The notes: generated by a model from the sequence alone, not told the origin. A stretch of 64,000 bases of DNA from Heterodera schachtii (GCA_023374025.1 SIJG01000001.1:876087-940086), one strand, 5' to 3'; counted from the stretch's first letter, positions 1 through 14,900 are shown. Numbers and translations are program-made.

Positions 1-2660
1 TCGAATTATTTGTAACAAATAATGATTTTTTATTTACACATTTCTTTTCCATGTTATTACGTTCATATTATTATGTTAATCATTTTACTTTGTCATTAAT
101 TTGAAATAAATGATGTAATTTTTTTTCTAAATATTATATATTTTGAACTTTTTGGTTAAGTAAAATCCGCTTGTATTTCATTTGATACTTTTTCATTATT
201 AGAAAAATATGCGTGATCCAGAGGACTAATTTAGCACAGCTCTGAGGCGGATTTATTTTAATTTTTAATAGGAAAACTGTATGTTTGTTTATTTTATTTA
301 AAAATTAAGAGTTTTTTGTATATTTGGAGTCCAAAAAATTAAATTCTTTGTATAATTTAAATATTCTTTAAATTAGATTTAATTTTTCCAACTATTAGTT
401 CTTTTCATTAAATAAACTATGAAAGAATACTTAAAAATCTCTTCTGTTCAAAAGTAATCAGCATTATTTTGTTTTTGGATTTATTATTTGAGAATAAGTT
501 TAGCAAATATATTTTTTACTTTTAAAAATATCAATTATTATTTTTTCTTTAATTAAATTCCCTCTCATTTTTAAATTTTCAGATATATTGAATTAAAAAT
601 AAATATTTATAATATGTTTAAGTATGAAAATATAATTTTCAAATTTACAAATTTTTGCTTGTAACATCGTCCGCCAGATTGCCGAAACTCCAATTGGCAT
701 TGTCTTAATGTTTATAATTTTGGTATTTTCGGTTGGATTTGCTAACCATTCTAAGGTAATATTGTTGTATGCTTCAAGAGAATTATAGAAATGTTTAAAT
801 ATAAATAATAGATATTTATATTAATATGTCTTTTCATTCTCCTTTATTTTTAAATATATTAAACAGTTTAAAGAGTAATTTGTTTTTAATTTCGGTTATC
901 TTTTTAATTATTATTCCAGCGATCTGGTAGTAGTAGAATGTATTCTTTGTTTGAAAATTTAATAAAGTTGAACAGTTAGATTTAAATATTTAAATGTGTT
1001 TTATTTCACTTATTTGTTGTTTGTAATTAGCTTTCCATTATAATAATTTTTTGTAAATTCTTTTTTATTTGACAAATAGCTATTAGGCTAAATGTAAGTA
1101 TGATTTATGTTTACAATTTTATTTATCATATTAACTCTTTGGTAAATAATTTGAAATATAACGAAAACAATGATATTACTAAAAAGTACATCATAGAAAA
1201 ATCACTAAAAATTTAAAAAATAATGAATATTTTAGCTCTACAGCCTGTTTCAACTTTGAACAACAATGATAAAATATAAATAAATTTGTCTAGAAATTAC
1301 TAAAATTTTTATGATAACATACAATACAATTGAAGTAAATATGAAAAAATTAAAATATAAATAAATAACTATAAAACCGAAAATATAGTATTAATTAAAA
1401 CTTTTATGAAAACATTGGAGTATTGGGCCCCCTTTTAAGTGATTATGCCCTTTAAATTGAAACAAAACATTTAAAATATATTAAAGAAAAGAGATTAATT
1501 AATTTTACCAAAAAACTTAAAACTTTTTTTCATAAATCACGTGAAATCTACGGCACACATTTTTAACAAAATTAATGTCAATAAAAATTTTTGTTATTTA
1601 ATTTAAAATATTGTTGTTCCAGCAAAAAAATACATACCAAGTTATTTGGTTTTCATTCATTTATTAATAAATAATTATCATATCCTTCTCGACAGAGATT
1701 GACTGGAACAAAAAATTATATATTATTATATTCAATCGGATGGAAATCCTTGCATAAGTAATTTGACAACTTAAAGGTCCAGATTTTTCAATTATCAATT
1801 TCTTTTTATTTTATATTATTTTTAATCAAAGAATGTTGGTTAATTATTCAATATTATTCTTTAAATAATTTGCCATTGTGGCGGTCGATTTGTTTATTTT
1901 TATGTATTTATGTGATGTGTGATGTACAAATTAAAAATTCAACATTTTGTATCCCTTTTCTTTATTTTTCGCTAAATTAAGCATCTAAATTAATTTTTAG
2001 ATCAAATATTTTTTCTATAATTCTTTTAAACAGTATTTCATGCAAAGAAAATAATTAACACTATTAACATTTTCTTATAAAGATTTAATTTTTATATTTT
2101 ATATATCTTTCATATATTCCGTTTTAAATAGATTTTTAAAGTTTTAGCTAACATTATAAAATTTCCTAGCTATTTTACTATTGGCGATTTTACTTGCGAT
2201 TGCGATTTTTATATAATATTTCTCTTGCTATTGCATTTTGATTGAAACTATTTAAAAATTTTTGAGCATTTATAATGAGATAGGTTCTTTGTGTATTTTT
2301 TCAAATATATGCTTTGTGTAAAAATTTTTTTTAATAAAGATTAAAATCATTTCACTTCCTTGGGTATATAAGCATTGTTCATTGCGAGTTCCGTGGACTG
2401 TCATAAAATTTATATAAAATTGCATATTTTTGCATTATAATTATTCATTTAAATAAATTTTATTGTTTTTTGGAAAATACTTGAATTTCAAAGGCATTCA
2501 TTGACTCTCCCTTAACTATTCATGAAATTTTGTAATATTATTGGCGTTACATTATTTTCTTAAAAACAACTAGGACTAAAATTATATTAAATATTAGATG
2601 CTTATGTATGTACTTTGATTAATTAATTATTATTATTATTGTCAAGACTAAAAGTTTTAT
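1..2660. other. AT-rich spacer
   Basis: Almost pure A+T spacer with no long reading frame. Two small things stand out: an 8-bp inverted repeat (AAATCCGC at 163-170, GCGGATTT at 247-254) enclosing a GC-richer core, and the exon-like run listed at 636-755. A short GC-richer patch at about 2350-2405 has no recognisable identity. Confidence 0.6.
636..755 (+). other. Orphan exon-like open run with a hydrophobic segment
   Basis: A 40-codon open run follows a TAA at 633-635 and ends in AAG just before GTAATA, which would serve as a splice donor at 756. The GC-richer part (666-755) encodes 30 residues starting IVRQIAETPIG and continuing into a hydrophobic stretch that could span a membrane. Codon-like composition in an AT desert is the main argument. 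No convincing acceptor (TTTCAG) lies directly upstream and no partner exon was found, so it may be an exon relic or chance. Family not recognised. Confidence 0.22.
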
Positions 2661-3228
2661 TAATTAATCGCCACAAGTATTTTGTTAGCAATTTTAGTCG
2701 CTAAATTCTTTTGAATTTTCGTGGTGATACTCGCGGTTGTATGGGGTTTGTTGAGAACGAACGATGACAGTGCTATTTGGCATCTTAAAATTGTTGTTAT
2801 AATTTTAAAAAATATGTTCTTTTTAATATTTTATTTATAATGTATTTTTTTTATTATTTTCAATTTAGCTAATCCCCAAAGACTGAATTACAAATACATA
2901 CGGCAATCGATTTATTTAATGGAATTAATTTGGTTGTTAGTATTTATTATCAAAAAATAAATTAATAAAAAACAATGCGAATTTATTTTTACACATGTAC
3001 ATTTACAATAAAAGATATTTGAAGAATTTTTAATGAAATAAATATTTATTAAATAATAAATTTATTTAATCCATTAAAATATAATAAATATTTTTTATAA
3101 AATTAAAAAATGAAACATGTATGTGGTTAAATTTTATGCAAATAAAAATAATAACAAATTAAAATAAATTTGAAAATCATTAAAACATCAATTAAATAAT
3201 TTGCTAATTATAAAATAAATTTATCCAT
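2661..3228 (+). repeat. Dispersed repeat block, copy 1
   Basis: About 570 bp that recurs almost base for base at 36208-36811 in the same orientation. Both copies start at TAATTAATCGCCACAAG and end at AAATTTATCCAT. Copy 2 carries an extra stretch of some 36 bp near its 3' end. Within the GC-richer first 120 bp the copies differ by a one-base indel (AATTTTAGTCGC here, AATTTTTTCGC there), which closes a minus-strand frame that is open in copy 2. No terminal inverted repeats or target duplications were recognised, so this looks like duplicated genomic sequence rather than a defined transposon. Confidence 0.85.
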
Positions 3229-3542
3229 AAAAAAACATATTTTACACAGTGTATATACACAAGATGCGTTGACAATTAGATAGACAAGGTTTATCTGTTT
3301 CTGTATTTAAGGAATATTAACTACCAAATAATCAATTTTCAAAATTACTATAAAAAATGAAAAAAATGTAGTATTTAATTCGTTGTCTGAAAAAATTATA
3401 ATGAAATATTCGGCTTGGTTTAACATATTAAAGTGTTAATTTTAAAAAATGTACGCAATTGAAAATTTTGACTTACACAAAGTCGAATAACATATTTAAA
3501 AAATAGAAAGTTTGGAGAAATAATCCTTTTAACGAATTAATA

Positions 3543-3888
3543 TTACTCAGAATCATCTTCACTTATAATTTCTTTTTTATTTTCATTTTGCTGCAAAATT
3601 ATTACTTTTAATATTAAATGCATTTTTTGCAAAAAAAAAAACCTAAAAACAAAAATAACAAAAAATAAAAATTAATGATCATCATTAAACAACAATTAAG
3701 AAAATTCCTATAAAATAATTAAAATAAAATAAAATTTGTGAAAAAAAGCAGTTTAAATTAATAAATAAGAGTTTGTAAATATATTATTTCTGAAAATTAT
3801 TTTGCTTACTATGGTTTATAAACTAATAATTAAACGACTTTACAATGGTCTTTGCAGAAGTGATGGCAGTTGACGAGATTTGCGTTTT
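3543..3888 (-). CDS. Possible 3' end of a small minus-strand gene (two exons)
   Basis: Read on the minus strand, an acceptor TTTCCAG at 3889-3895 opens an exon 3888-3844 (45 nt) ending at donor GTAAAG. A second acceptor (TTTTGCAG) opens 3590-3543, which ends in TAA. The two exons join in phase 0, giving KTQISSTAITSAKTI followed by QNENKKEIISEDDSE. The last residues are acidic with two isoleucines, resembling a SUMO-interacting motif, but that is only a resemblance. An ATG-led run (MASSFRK...) at about 4156-4100 on the same strand could be upstream. The gene is not recognised; the splice joins are inference and the intron would be about 250 nt. Confidence 0.28.
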
Positions 3889-5659
3889 CTGGAAATTGAC
3901 AAAAAAAAATTGTATGTCAAAAATTTCAAAAAAAAGGTGAGAAATAGAATATTTATCAAGTCTTTATTACCATATCAATGTTAAGGAGAAATAAAGTAAA
4001 TAAAAATTTGACTAAACAAAAGAATAATTCTTTTGTTAATATTTTAATAATAAATAAATAATATTAATTTGAATAAACTGGTTTTTTCTGAGAAATAAAA
4101 ATTTAAAATTTATTTTCATTAAATTTATCTTTCTCTGCTTTACGGAAACTCGATGCCATGGAAAAAAATTTTAACAAAAATTAAATGGACAAAAGAATTA
4201 TTTCAAATAGCGATTAAAAATATTAATTTCTATATTAATAATAATTATTTAACAAAATGGAAAAATAAATATATGAAAAACAACAAAGATAATCTTCCTT
4301 TTTAATCATTTCTGTCACGATCCGACAAAATTGACCCACTGTTCATTTATTTTGGTTTTTCTTTAATTTATACGATATCTAACTGGTTAAGTCTCAGTAA
4401 GTTAGATATTTTTTTTTTATTAAGCAAGTTTTATAATATTTTTCTCCTACTATTATTTCTTTAAGCATTGGTTTTGTTTTTATTTTTGTATATTTTTATG
4501 TTCATTATTTGTCAAGGATAGGTGATGAGATTTTTACAGCTAATTTCATTTTAGTTGAAAAACTATCGAGCGTTTTCTTGAATAATATTCCATAACTATT
4601 AATTAAAAATGGTTTATAATAATAAGTAACAATTATTTTTTGAGTTTAAAGTACGCCCCAAATTTTTTATTGATTAAAAAAATCTATCACCTGTTTTCAT
4701 TATTTGCGTTATTTTATATTATTTAAAATTCTTAAATTAAAATTTGTGGAAAAAGTGTTCTTCGGGCTTTTTTTTTGTTTTAATTTCAACCCGCTTTTTG
4801 TTAAGTAAGCATTTTTTAATTTAACAATAATAAATTATGTTTTTTTTTTTTTGCTTTTTAATAGTTTTAAAGTCAAAAAAGTTTTTTAACCCCAACATTT
4901 TAATTCACTTTATTGCTCCATCGAGTTTTTTTGTATCTAAATTTTAAAATTTATTATGAAAGGCTTTGATATTTTATTAATTGTTGTAGATTTATGAGCT
5001 TTCGGATATCTTTAATATAAGATAAATTTTCTGTTGTTTTTTTTGCTTATTTTTACTTATTTAAATTTAATTTTAGTTTATTATTTTAGTTTTTTTGCTT
5101 AAAAAACAGTTTATAAGAGCTTCTAAAATTTCAACCTTGTTGTGTTGAAGTTTTAATTATGAATGTGTTTTTAATTATGTTCTCAAAACTCATGTTTTTA
5201 ATTTATACATATTTAATTTTTTCATATCAATTCATTTATTTCATTTTAGATTAATATTTTAAATTAGTTTATTTTTTAAATTAATGATTAAACAATAATG
5301 TTAAAGTAGGGTAATCTTTGTTTAAATGCTATATTATTTAAATCTTGAATACGATGAAACCAAAGGATTTGCAGATTAAAAACCAACCTTTGTAGAAAAT
5401 CTAAAAATAGTATTGAATTTTCAGTTGTAAATTTTTCCAAATACAAACAAAAAAATTGTAAAAAATGAATTTGGTTTTGCATTTTATTACTAAGTACAAA
5501 CTCAATTTTTTGTAATTATTATGTTTTTTCAATTAGTAAAATAATATTTTAATTATTATGTTTTTTCAATTAGTAAAATAATATTTACATTTAAGTATTT
5601 TATTTATTAATTGCTGATTCTATGCATAATTCTTGTTGTAAATAATTTTTTCCAAAATT
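3889..5659. other. AT-rich spacer
   Basis: Homopolymer-rich A+T spacer with no supported gene. The only coding-like scrap is the minus-strand ATG run near 4156. Short open frames around 5288-5482 have the low-complexity composition expected by chance. Confidence 0.55.
5514..5588 (+). repeat. Two-copy tandem repeat, 37-bp period
   Basis: The unit TAATTATTATGTTTTTTCAA plus the following 17 bases occurs twice head to tail with no visible difference, indicating a recent local duplication. Confidence 0.85.
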
Positions 5660-5937
5660 TTCTATCTTGGGTAATCAAATTGTGAAATTTAAATAAAGAT
5701 ATCTATCAAGTAATTCCTCTTGCATCTGATCAGTGTGAAATTTGTGTCGGAAAACATTCCGACATTTAATAATTACCAATATTTGAGATCTATTTTATAT
5801 ATATTTATTGATTCATAAAAATCATATTCCCTGGATTCTAATATCCTTTAAACTCAGCAACAAGTAAATATTTCTGATTAGAAAAAATATATAAAGTTTT
5901 ATTTTCTAAAATGTTGACTTTAATCAAATGGTTGCTT
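5660..5937 (+). repeat. Dispersed repeat block with internal palindrome, copy 1
   Basis: About 280 bp recurring in inverted orientation at 37227-37510 with scattered substitutions. It contains a 20-bp hairpin at 5745-5764 (TGTCGGAA, 4-nt loop, TTCCGACA). The palindrome is intact in the other copy with its loop inverted, as expected for an inverted copy. Together with the 2661/36208 pair it shows that the two ends of this window share rearranged duplicated sequence. Confidence 0.8.
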
Positions 5938-7661
5938 AATTAATATTGTGATTTTCATTAAATTCCTTATAATTGCTGTAAATGTTGGCGAACAATTATC
6001 ATTATTTTCTTGTTATAGTTATTAATATTTGTTTAGTATTAATGATTAAAACCAAAAATGTTTTAAATCAATTATATTTAGTTTATTTTATTTCATGTGC
6101 AACTAATTTTGGTATTTAAATTTAATTTTTTAAAATCCTTTTAATGTTTATTAATAGTCTTATATTTATGAACTTGCACTTGCTGGTAATCTTAAAAATA
6201 AATTAAACTTATGTTGATGTTTTGCTTTTTCAGGAGTATATTAAAAAATATTTTCAACAAAGCCGATAAATTTTTAAATATTAATAATTAAATCTTTTGA
6301 AATTTCATAATAATTCAATTATGGTTTTTATGATAATTTATAATATTTAGCCAATATGCTTGGAAAAATATAGTTTTATACATATTTTTTATGTTTAAAG
6401 TGCATGGAATTGTAAAAGCTTTTTTAAAAATTGCGTATTAATTTTATAATAAAAGAAAAAACAATTAAAATGGCACATATTTTACAAAAAAAGCATGAAA
6501 CATCATAAAAGGAAAAAATAACTGCCAAACTATTAACAGTTAAAATGTTTTAAATAACTAATTGATAGTATATTTTTAATGCATATTACCAACCAATTGT
6601 CGAAACCTGTAATTGCCAATCTTCAAAAAAATAAAACATATTATTCAAATTAAATTTTATTTAAATCCTCAATGCTTAAACATAATATATGTCATCAATT
6701 TGGTATATTATCAAATGATAGAATAGTGGATATAAATATAAAAGTAAATATTTATTTAAAAATATTAAACATTTCTTAGTTGGGATGGAAGGGTTTCAAC
6801 CGAAAGACTGGGCTAAATCAATTGAAAAATAAAAAAGAATTTAACAATTAATAACACAGTGTCAAATGGCACCCTGCCGAATGAGAACGGTGACTGCAAT
6901 TATTTTTTAAGTTGAAGCGAAAAATTTTACCAAATATTAAATTTATTATCATATTTTAATGTTTTAATCTTGTTTAAATCTTTACTATAATCAATAAATT
7001 TGTAACAAGAACAAATTATAAACTAAAAGTAAAATTCATTTTTTATAAATTCTCAGAGTTTCATTAATTGTAAATAAAATAGACATATTAGAAAAATAAA
7101 AATAAATTCCATTTACCCCAACGGTATTATATTTAATTTAACCTATTATTCAAGGATGAATAAATCATATTTAAAAAATAACTTCATCAATATATCTGTA
7201 AATATTGTTTACTTTAACAATTTGTAATTATAATTTAGCAATTAAACTTAAAATAAACAAACATACATTTAAAAATTATCAGTAAAAGCAATGTTAATAA
7301 TTAAAATTAAATTAACAAATCTCTGTTCAAATATAAATAAAAATTAATTTTAATTAAAATATTTAAATGCAATTTACCAACTTTGAACTGAAGAACATTG
7401 CCTAATGTAAACTAATTTTTTAATATAAAATTCTTTTAAAAAATAGAGGAAAAAGACAGAACCGTTCGAATGCAATATCATTTTCTTCTACAAGAAAACA
7501 AATAACTTATTAAATTTTATTAGCACTGTCACTATAATAAATTTTTTAATGAAAAAATAATAATATATATTAATCTCTAAGATTTTAAGCAAAAGTTTAT
7601 CGAAAATTATCTAATTTGAAATTAAAAAACTGTTAAACTGCAAATAGAAAGCAAATATGAC

Positions 7662-7711
7662 AAAATTAAAGCTGTTAAAAAAATGGTGATCAGATGGACT
7701 TTTCTTATAAA
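7662..7711 (+). repeat. 50-bp motif shared with 42575-42624
   Basis: The stretch AAAATTAAAGCTGTTAAAAA continues through GATCAGATGGACTTTTCTTA and is almost identical to the copy at 42575-42624, with two visible substitutions. The flanks are unrelated, so it is a short dispersed repeat of unknown function. Confidence 0.75.
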
Positions 7712-9783
7712 GTATAAAAGCGGTGAACGTTAAAAAAATAAATAACAAAATGACATAGAAAATAGCAATGTAAACATCATATTATTATATTCATGAAAAT
7801 TAGTAATTCATAAATTAAGAAATTATTTGAATAATGTTAATATTTGTTGTACGTATTAGTAAAAACTAATTGCTTACGATAATAATTATTTTTATGAATG
7901 CCTGGTCAAAAATTTAGGAATCTTATTTTTAAAATATTTTACCTCAAACAGCTTTTATATTTCATAATATATTTTCTAAACTTAAATAATTTAAATATTT
8001 CTAAATATGATTATTATATTTATATATATAATCAGATAGAATATTTTCTTAAATTAATTTTATTAATGAAAATAAATTAAAAAGTTTTTGTTATTGCTAT
8101 CCACTTTTAAATATGAATCAATAATAATAAATTTAACAATAAATCACAATATAAAAGTCCAACCTCATTGACTTAATTAAATATTAAATGACCTAAAAAT
8201 GTAAAAATATTAATAAAATATTATTAATTAAGCAGAAAATAATTTAATAATATTGATTTTAATTGTATTTAAAAAAAAAGAATATAATGAGTTATGATTG
8301 AAAAAGCAAGAACAGGGTTCGGAAAACATGTTTTTAAATAAATATTGAAACAAAAGATATGAGATTTTTTCCACCAATAAAAAATTATTAGATTAAAGAA
8401 AATAAAACAACGAAAAACTAAAAACGTTGAATTTATAATTGATACATTATAAATTAAACAATAATTCGCTCCATTAAATACAAAATTCAAATAATTATAA
8501 ACTATTTGATAGGACTGTTAAAAGGTAATAGCAATTGATTTTTGAACTAATTATTAATTTTTACAAATTACAAATATTTTTTAAAATTCTCTAAGGGATT
8601 ATTAAGCAGGTTCTTCAATATGTAAGGGATTAATTATTAATTTATTACCGAGATACATTTAATTATAACTTTATGATTGTAAATAAATAACCTGAGGTAT
8701 TATTAATTTACCAATAAAAACAAAATATGATAAACAATGCATATAAAATTTAAAAATCAAAAATATATTATAAAAATAAACAAATAAAATTTTTATATAA
8801 CATTTTAAAAAGTAAAAAGACAAAACTAAATTCGAAAAATATATTCGACAAAACAAATGAATAATTATCTGCATTTTAATTCATTTTATCTTAAAGAAAA
8901 ATGCAACATGAAAAGTAATAATTAGTTAAACGTTTGTTTTAAAAAGTGGGTTCAATAGCAATTTTTAAATAATACAGTTTTAGTTTTTTAATAATATACT
9001 TCTATTTTTATATTCATTGAGAAACAAATAATTTTAAAAGGATTAGCATGATAATGCACAATTAATTAAAACTAGTCCATAAAATAATATTTTATTTAAA
9101 ATTCAAAATATATTAAAGAAATTTATTTAAATTTTCTCATTAAAGTAATAAATTGCTTTTCTCGCCACCTTTTCCACAGTTGAAATGCGAGCAATAAAAA
9201 TCAATTAATGAACAAAACCATTGTAAAAGAAATGAATAAAATATTTGTTTTATAAAAAAAGAAAAAAAAATTATTTCATCTGACAGTAAAAGAAAATTAA
9301 AAACCTTTTTAAATTTTATATGTATATTGTTTATTAATATTTACCGGATTTGTCAAAATATTACATATTTTGGTCATTTTTATTGCATTTTGTGCCTATT
9401 TAACTTTTTACGAAGAATTTTTTTCAAAAAAATAACTATTAAAAAAGAAATTAAAAACATCATTTTTTAGATCGAAATAAAAATAAAATATTTGTACAAT
9501 TTTTTAAAAACAATATTCAATTTCTTTTACTCTTCTCTTCCCTACAAGCCTATTACATATTACCATAACATATGCAAGAAAATGCAAATCAAAAATTAAA
9601 AAACAAATTTTAACAAAATTTTTAAACTTTTTTCAATAAGTAACAAAAGAGAAACTTAAGACTTGAAAATTCGCATTAGACATAATATAAATTATATTAA
9701 AAGCTGTATTTTGAGAAGCAATATATATATATAAACTTTTTTGAACTTTGGTTAAAACTAGACATAATATAAAATATATTAAC

Positions 9784-9825
9784 TGAAAAGGACCTTAAGT
9801 TTTTGAGTGTTTTTGGTCCTTTTCA
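9784..9825. repeat. Perfect 11-bp inverted repeat
   Basis: TGAAAAGGACC at 9784-9794 is followed after a 20-nt loop by GGTCCTTTTCA at 9815-9825. Just upstream, GACATAATATAAA occurs twice (about 9679 and 9760). It may be a remnant of a small inverted-repeat element. Confidence 0.6.
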
Positions 9826-11921
9826 ATATAAAAAAAACAACATTCAAAATAATATTTTATTTCCTAGTTTAATTGACCTAAATTGATGTTCAATTAACAA
9901 GAAAAGATATAAATTTATTGTATAAATATCGCTTTCACAAATAAAGATTTTAAAGGGAACGAGTCAATAAAAATAAATTTTCGTATAATTAATATTGAAA
10001 TAAATCATATAAAACGCAAAAAATTATAAAAAACTATTTCTTCAATTGGAGCATAGAAGTTATATTAAATTTACAATGCAAAAAATAGTTAATAAACAGA
10101 AATTTTTGTATAATTAATAAATATTCAAAATGATATTTTTTTATTATTTAAATTCGGAAAAGCTTAATACTTTAAAACAAAGTACTACTCATTGAAAAAA
10201 ATAAGAAAATAAACAATCGATCACAGGTTTAGCTAATTTAATTAATAATCAAAAAGAAAAGCATTTACAATGTTAAAAATATTTTGTCATATAATGAAAA
10301 ATAAATTTTACTTTAATTAATAAAAATCCACATTATTTCGCTTCTCTTAGCGATCAGTGAAACCTCAATAAATTATTATTAAATTTTGTTCTAATATATA
10401 AATGAAAGGAAAAAAAATTAAATTCATCTGGCAATTAATTGCAAAAATAATTTAACGATTTCGGAAACTTCGCATCAAGAAAATTGTTTTGGATGAGGAA
10501 AAAGCAATTGGCCTGGGAAAGAGAATGAGGATAATTAAATAAGAAAATAAAAAATCATGAGAGTTAAATAAAAGCAATATAACAAATTAAATAAATCTAG
10601 AAAATAAAACTCATTAGAAAACAGAAAAAATGGACCAAACCGAATCAAATACTTAAAGGTCTACAAGGTAAGAAATTATTGCAAATCGTTAATTAATAAA
10701 TTCATTTTCCAAATTAAATACGAAGAATAGTAAAATAAATGTCGTTAAATTTGCAAATTGAAAGTATGTAAGAAGGACAAAATAAGACAAAATGATTTAT
10801 GAATTATAAAACAAAATTAAATAATTTTAGCATTTATAAAAATAAATAAATGAAAAAGTTATAAAATAGGTAACTGTAATATTAGTAAAAAAGACATTAT
10901 TCATTTAAAAAAAAGCGAAGTGCTTGAAAGTTTCAGAAATAATAAATTAAAAGAACATATAAACATTAATGAATTAAATATTATCCAAATTTACAATAAT
11001 AAAATGGAGCACATTAAAACAGTTTCTAAGTTTGGAGCCGATTTAGCAATTTTTGTTAAGACTCATATGAATTCTCAAACCCATACATACATCTTACTTT
11101 TTTAAAATATAAATAAGTTTGAAAATGGAAAAAATTGAAAATTATATTTAATATTATTAATTAAAATCAATAAAATTATTTAACATTTTCGACACATACA
11201 AAAAGAATATATGAAAACTCTTTAGATGTGGAATGTCACTTGCTTAAATGCTCTAGTAAATTAATACAATCGCTATTGTAGGAATGTGTGCTTCTGCTCC
11301 GATTGCGCAGTTGCTCCTGTAACCCATAAAATCATTGTTTGTATTTGTTTTGTAAATTTTAATTTTTTAAAAATTTAGATACAGTAAACCTCATAACCAT
11401 AACATTATAAAATAAATATTTTACTTCATTTATACATTTTATTCCCTATAATTTAATTGTTTGACTAAATTGCACTATATGAATATTTTAAATTCGACAC
11501 CTTTGTTAAAATTTATTTAATTAGTCTCATTATTTAAATAATGTTATGAATAATCATCTAAGAGCCTCTAACTAGAACTCTCTACTATTCCAATGTATAA
11601 ATAAATGTTTTCGTTTTAAATTTATAAATTTTTTATTTTGGCTAAAAGTTTATATGCAACTTAAAATAATTATTTTATTTTTATTTAATGAATCAAAACG
11701 TAATTTTTAGCACTATTCACTGGCAAATAATCATTTATTTTGTTGAATTTTTATAAAAAAGTTAAGAATAATATTCTTACTAAATAAAATCATGAAATAT
11801 TAATTTGATTATATTTGAGCAAAATTATAAATTTTATATGTTAATTTTTTTATTCAAGAAATGCTTCTTTAAAAATTTTATTTTGATCTAATAATAAATT
11901 ATTAATGACTTCAAAATCCTA

Positions 11922-11950
11922 GTATAATATATATATATATATATATTATT
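11922..11950. repeat. (AT)n microsatellite
   Basis: A simple run of about a dozen AT dinucleotides. Confidence 0.85.
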
Positions 11951-14900
11951 TAAATGTATTAAATATAAAAAAAAGGATTTTGATAGAAGAATTATTTATA
12001 ACCTAACTTTAAAATAAAATGTTAAATATAATGCCCGTTTTTTATTGGTGATACAAGGTGAACAGAATAGAAAAACATCAATCATAATATATTTTAATCA
12101 ATTGGTCATGTAAATTAGAAGAAATTATAAAGCAATTATTTATTTAATGGAAAAAAGGCAATAAGGAAATTTAATTAATTTTACAAGTGCTACAATAATA
12201 TGCAAAAAATAAAATAAAAGTAATATAATTAAAGTCAAAATAAATTAAATAACAGTAAATCAATTACATAAAAACAAGTCAAGGCTATAAAAAAATGAAT
12301 TCAACAGAGCATTTTTATTTATTATGTATTAAATTAAAAATACTTTAAATTTAGAAAATATGTATTCGATTTTTTAATATAACTTATGTTAATTTATTTA
12401 ATTTTCTTTAAATAAATAATGATGTACATAAAAATTTATAACATAATTTACAAAATAAGTTTTAGATAGCTGGAAAAGTTTAAAATAAAAAAAAACAAAC
12501 CAATTTTGGCTATTCAAAGGATTGATATAATTGACCGCCCATGATAATTAAAAAAACAATTTAACATAAAAAATGCGCAAATAAAAGTAATTAATAAAAT
12601 AATTAGCATAAAATAATCGTAATGTATAAACTAATCGTAATAAAAGTGATAATAAAAGAAGTATCATAAATTATTTCGTAATGAAGTGTGATTAATAAAT
12701 AATTAGCAAATTAATAGTAAATAAGGATAATTATATAAAAAATTTTGAATTCAAATATATCTATCACAACAGTATTGCCATCACAATTCCAATTCTTCAT
12801 GTAATTTACCATGAAGAAGGAAGACATTTTTAAATTGAACAAATATTATAATAAACATCATAATTCTTTAATTAGTGCTTAAAGCAATGCAGTGGAAATT
12901 GTTTTGAATAAACAAGATTTTTGTATATAAAGATTAAATTCACATTATATCAAGAAATCAACCTTTTCTTAATTTGTAAATTACAATCTCAACGAATAGT
13001 TTTTATATAAAAAATTGAAATAATATACCAGGATAAAAAGAAAATTTTAAAAGAATAAATACTAAGATCCGAGATAATGAATGCTAAGTAGGAGTACCTG
13101 AATACTTGATAATCCAAAGCTTAAAGAAAATTTAAAAAGAATCCGTCGCATATAAAAAATTAGGAAAATTAACTTTGAAGAAATTCTTTGATTAATTTAA
13201 CAAAAAAGTATGAAAAATAAAAAATAAAAATTATATCCAACTAACGCTTCATTAATTTTCAATAAAAAGCTAAAGATGAGTGATCATTATCCAACCTTGT
13301 CTTATATTTATGTGAGTTTTTTAGGTATTAATTTTTTATAAGTTTTCTTTGTGCCGTAAATATAGATTAATTATCTCTGATATAATGGATTTATTTATTT
13401 TTAATTACGATAATATAAATTTTATATCAAAATGTTTCGTATTCATTTTACGTGGGACATATTCGTAATTTTATTGATTTATCGTTAATCAGATTAACAA
13501 AATTAAATTTTTTATCATAAATAAATATCCTTGACATTGATTTACTGTTTTTAAATTGCACAAAATAGTTTTGAATTTATTTCCAAATTTCACCAATCGT
13601 AATCAAGGGAAAAATTCTAAATAAATTTCAAGACTGATGTATCCTATACAAAGAAAGCCTAAAGGAGCTTGCTGCGAAAACAGCCACCTTTCATTATAAA
13701 AGGTCGCAGACTAAATCTAAGTTTAAAAACCAATATTAAATATTTATAAAAATATTTTTAAATTTAATATTAATGATGTAATAGAAGGATCATTTATACA
13801 ATGATTAAGCTAAATATTCATATAAAATTTGAATAGAAAACAAATAATATTTATAATCTTTAGTGCATTTTATTACGGGTCCATCTAATAAATCAACTAT
13901 ATATTTGAATACTATAAAAAAATTAAAAAAAATCAATCATTATTTAATGCAAAGTTTTTCAGATACATTGTATATTTTAAAAAGATAATTTTGTTTTAAA
14001 ACAATATATGCTCTTATAAATGAATCTAACGCGCTTTACAACCAGTACCGTATCACGGATTTCAGCTTGTGTATGAAATTTGTATTTAAACAAAATAATA
14101 ATAACACAAGAGTAGATACAATATTTGACTAATCACTGCAAATTTTTCACAAAGACATGGTTTAAAATTTTTTATGCATATTATTTTTGCTCATTATTAT
14201 TTGCATTTCTTTTCTGTTCTTCAATTACCCCAATATTTTTAGCATTAAACATAGATAAAAATACAAAAAAAGTAAATTGGCAGCAAGTTGCTAATTAAAA
14301 TGAATCAGAAAATATTATATTAATCAGACTTAATAAAATTATAACTTGAATTAACACTTTAAGAAAAATTAAACCCATGCCAAAAAATTAAACATAATAA
14401 TTCAGAAACAAATAAGTGATTATAAATTATTATACAAAAATAGATTTAATTATTCAAAATATAATAGATTAATGTGAGCTAAAAGTAAAATAAATCTAAA
14501 AATTTATAGGCTTAGGCATTCTTTCTCTGCCCAACAACTTTTTGTGAGACCGATATTTTTATACTATATTACAAAGGCCAGTGAATACAAAAACAATCTA
14601 ACTAAATATTTGTTTAATAAAAATAAATATGAATGAATTAAAGAAAAAATTATTCAGAACGAAAAAATAAAATAAATATCAACGCTAAAAATAGCAAAAA
14701 TAATTTTCTACGCTAAACATACATTTGTAACATAATTTTTTTGTGCTAATTGTTATTTAGAAAAATGAACCGATAGTGAAAAACATCAAAGCTTTGTATA
14801 TTCGCGGAGAACACGGAAGCATTGAAATATTAAACATAAGTAGAACATTAAAATTATAAGTAAAATATAATAAAATTACCGATGCAAGAAATTTATAGTT

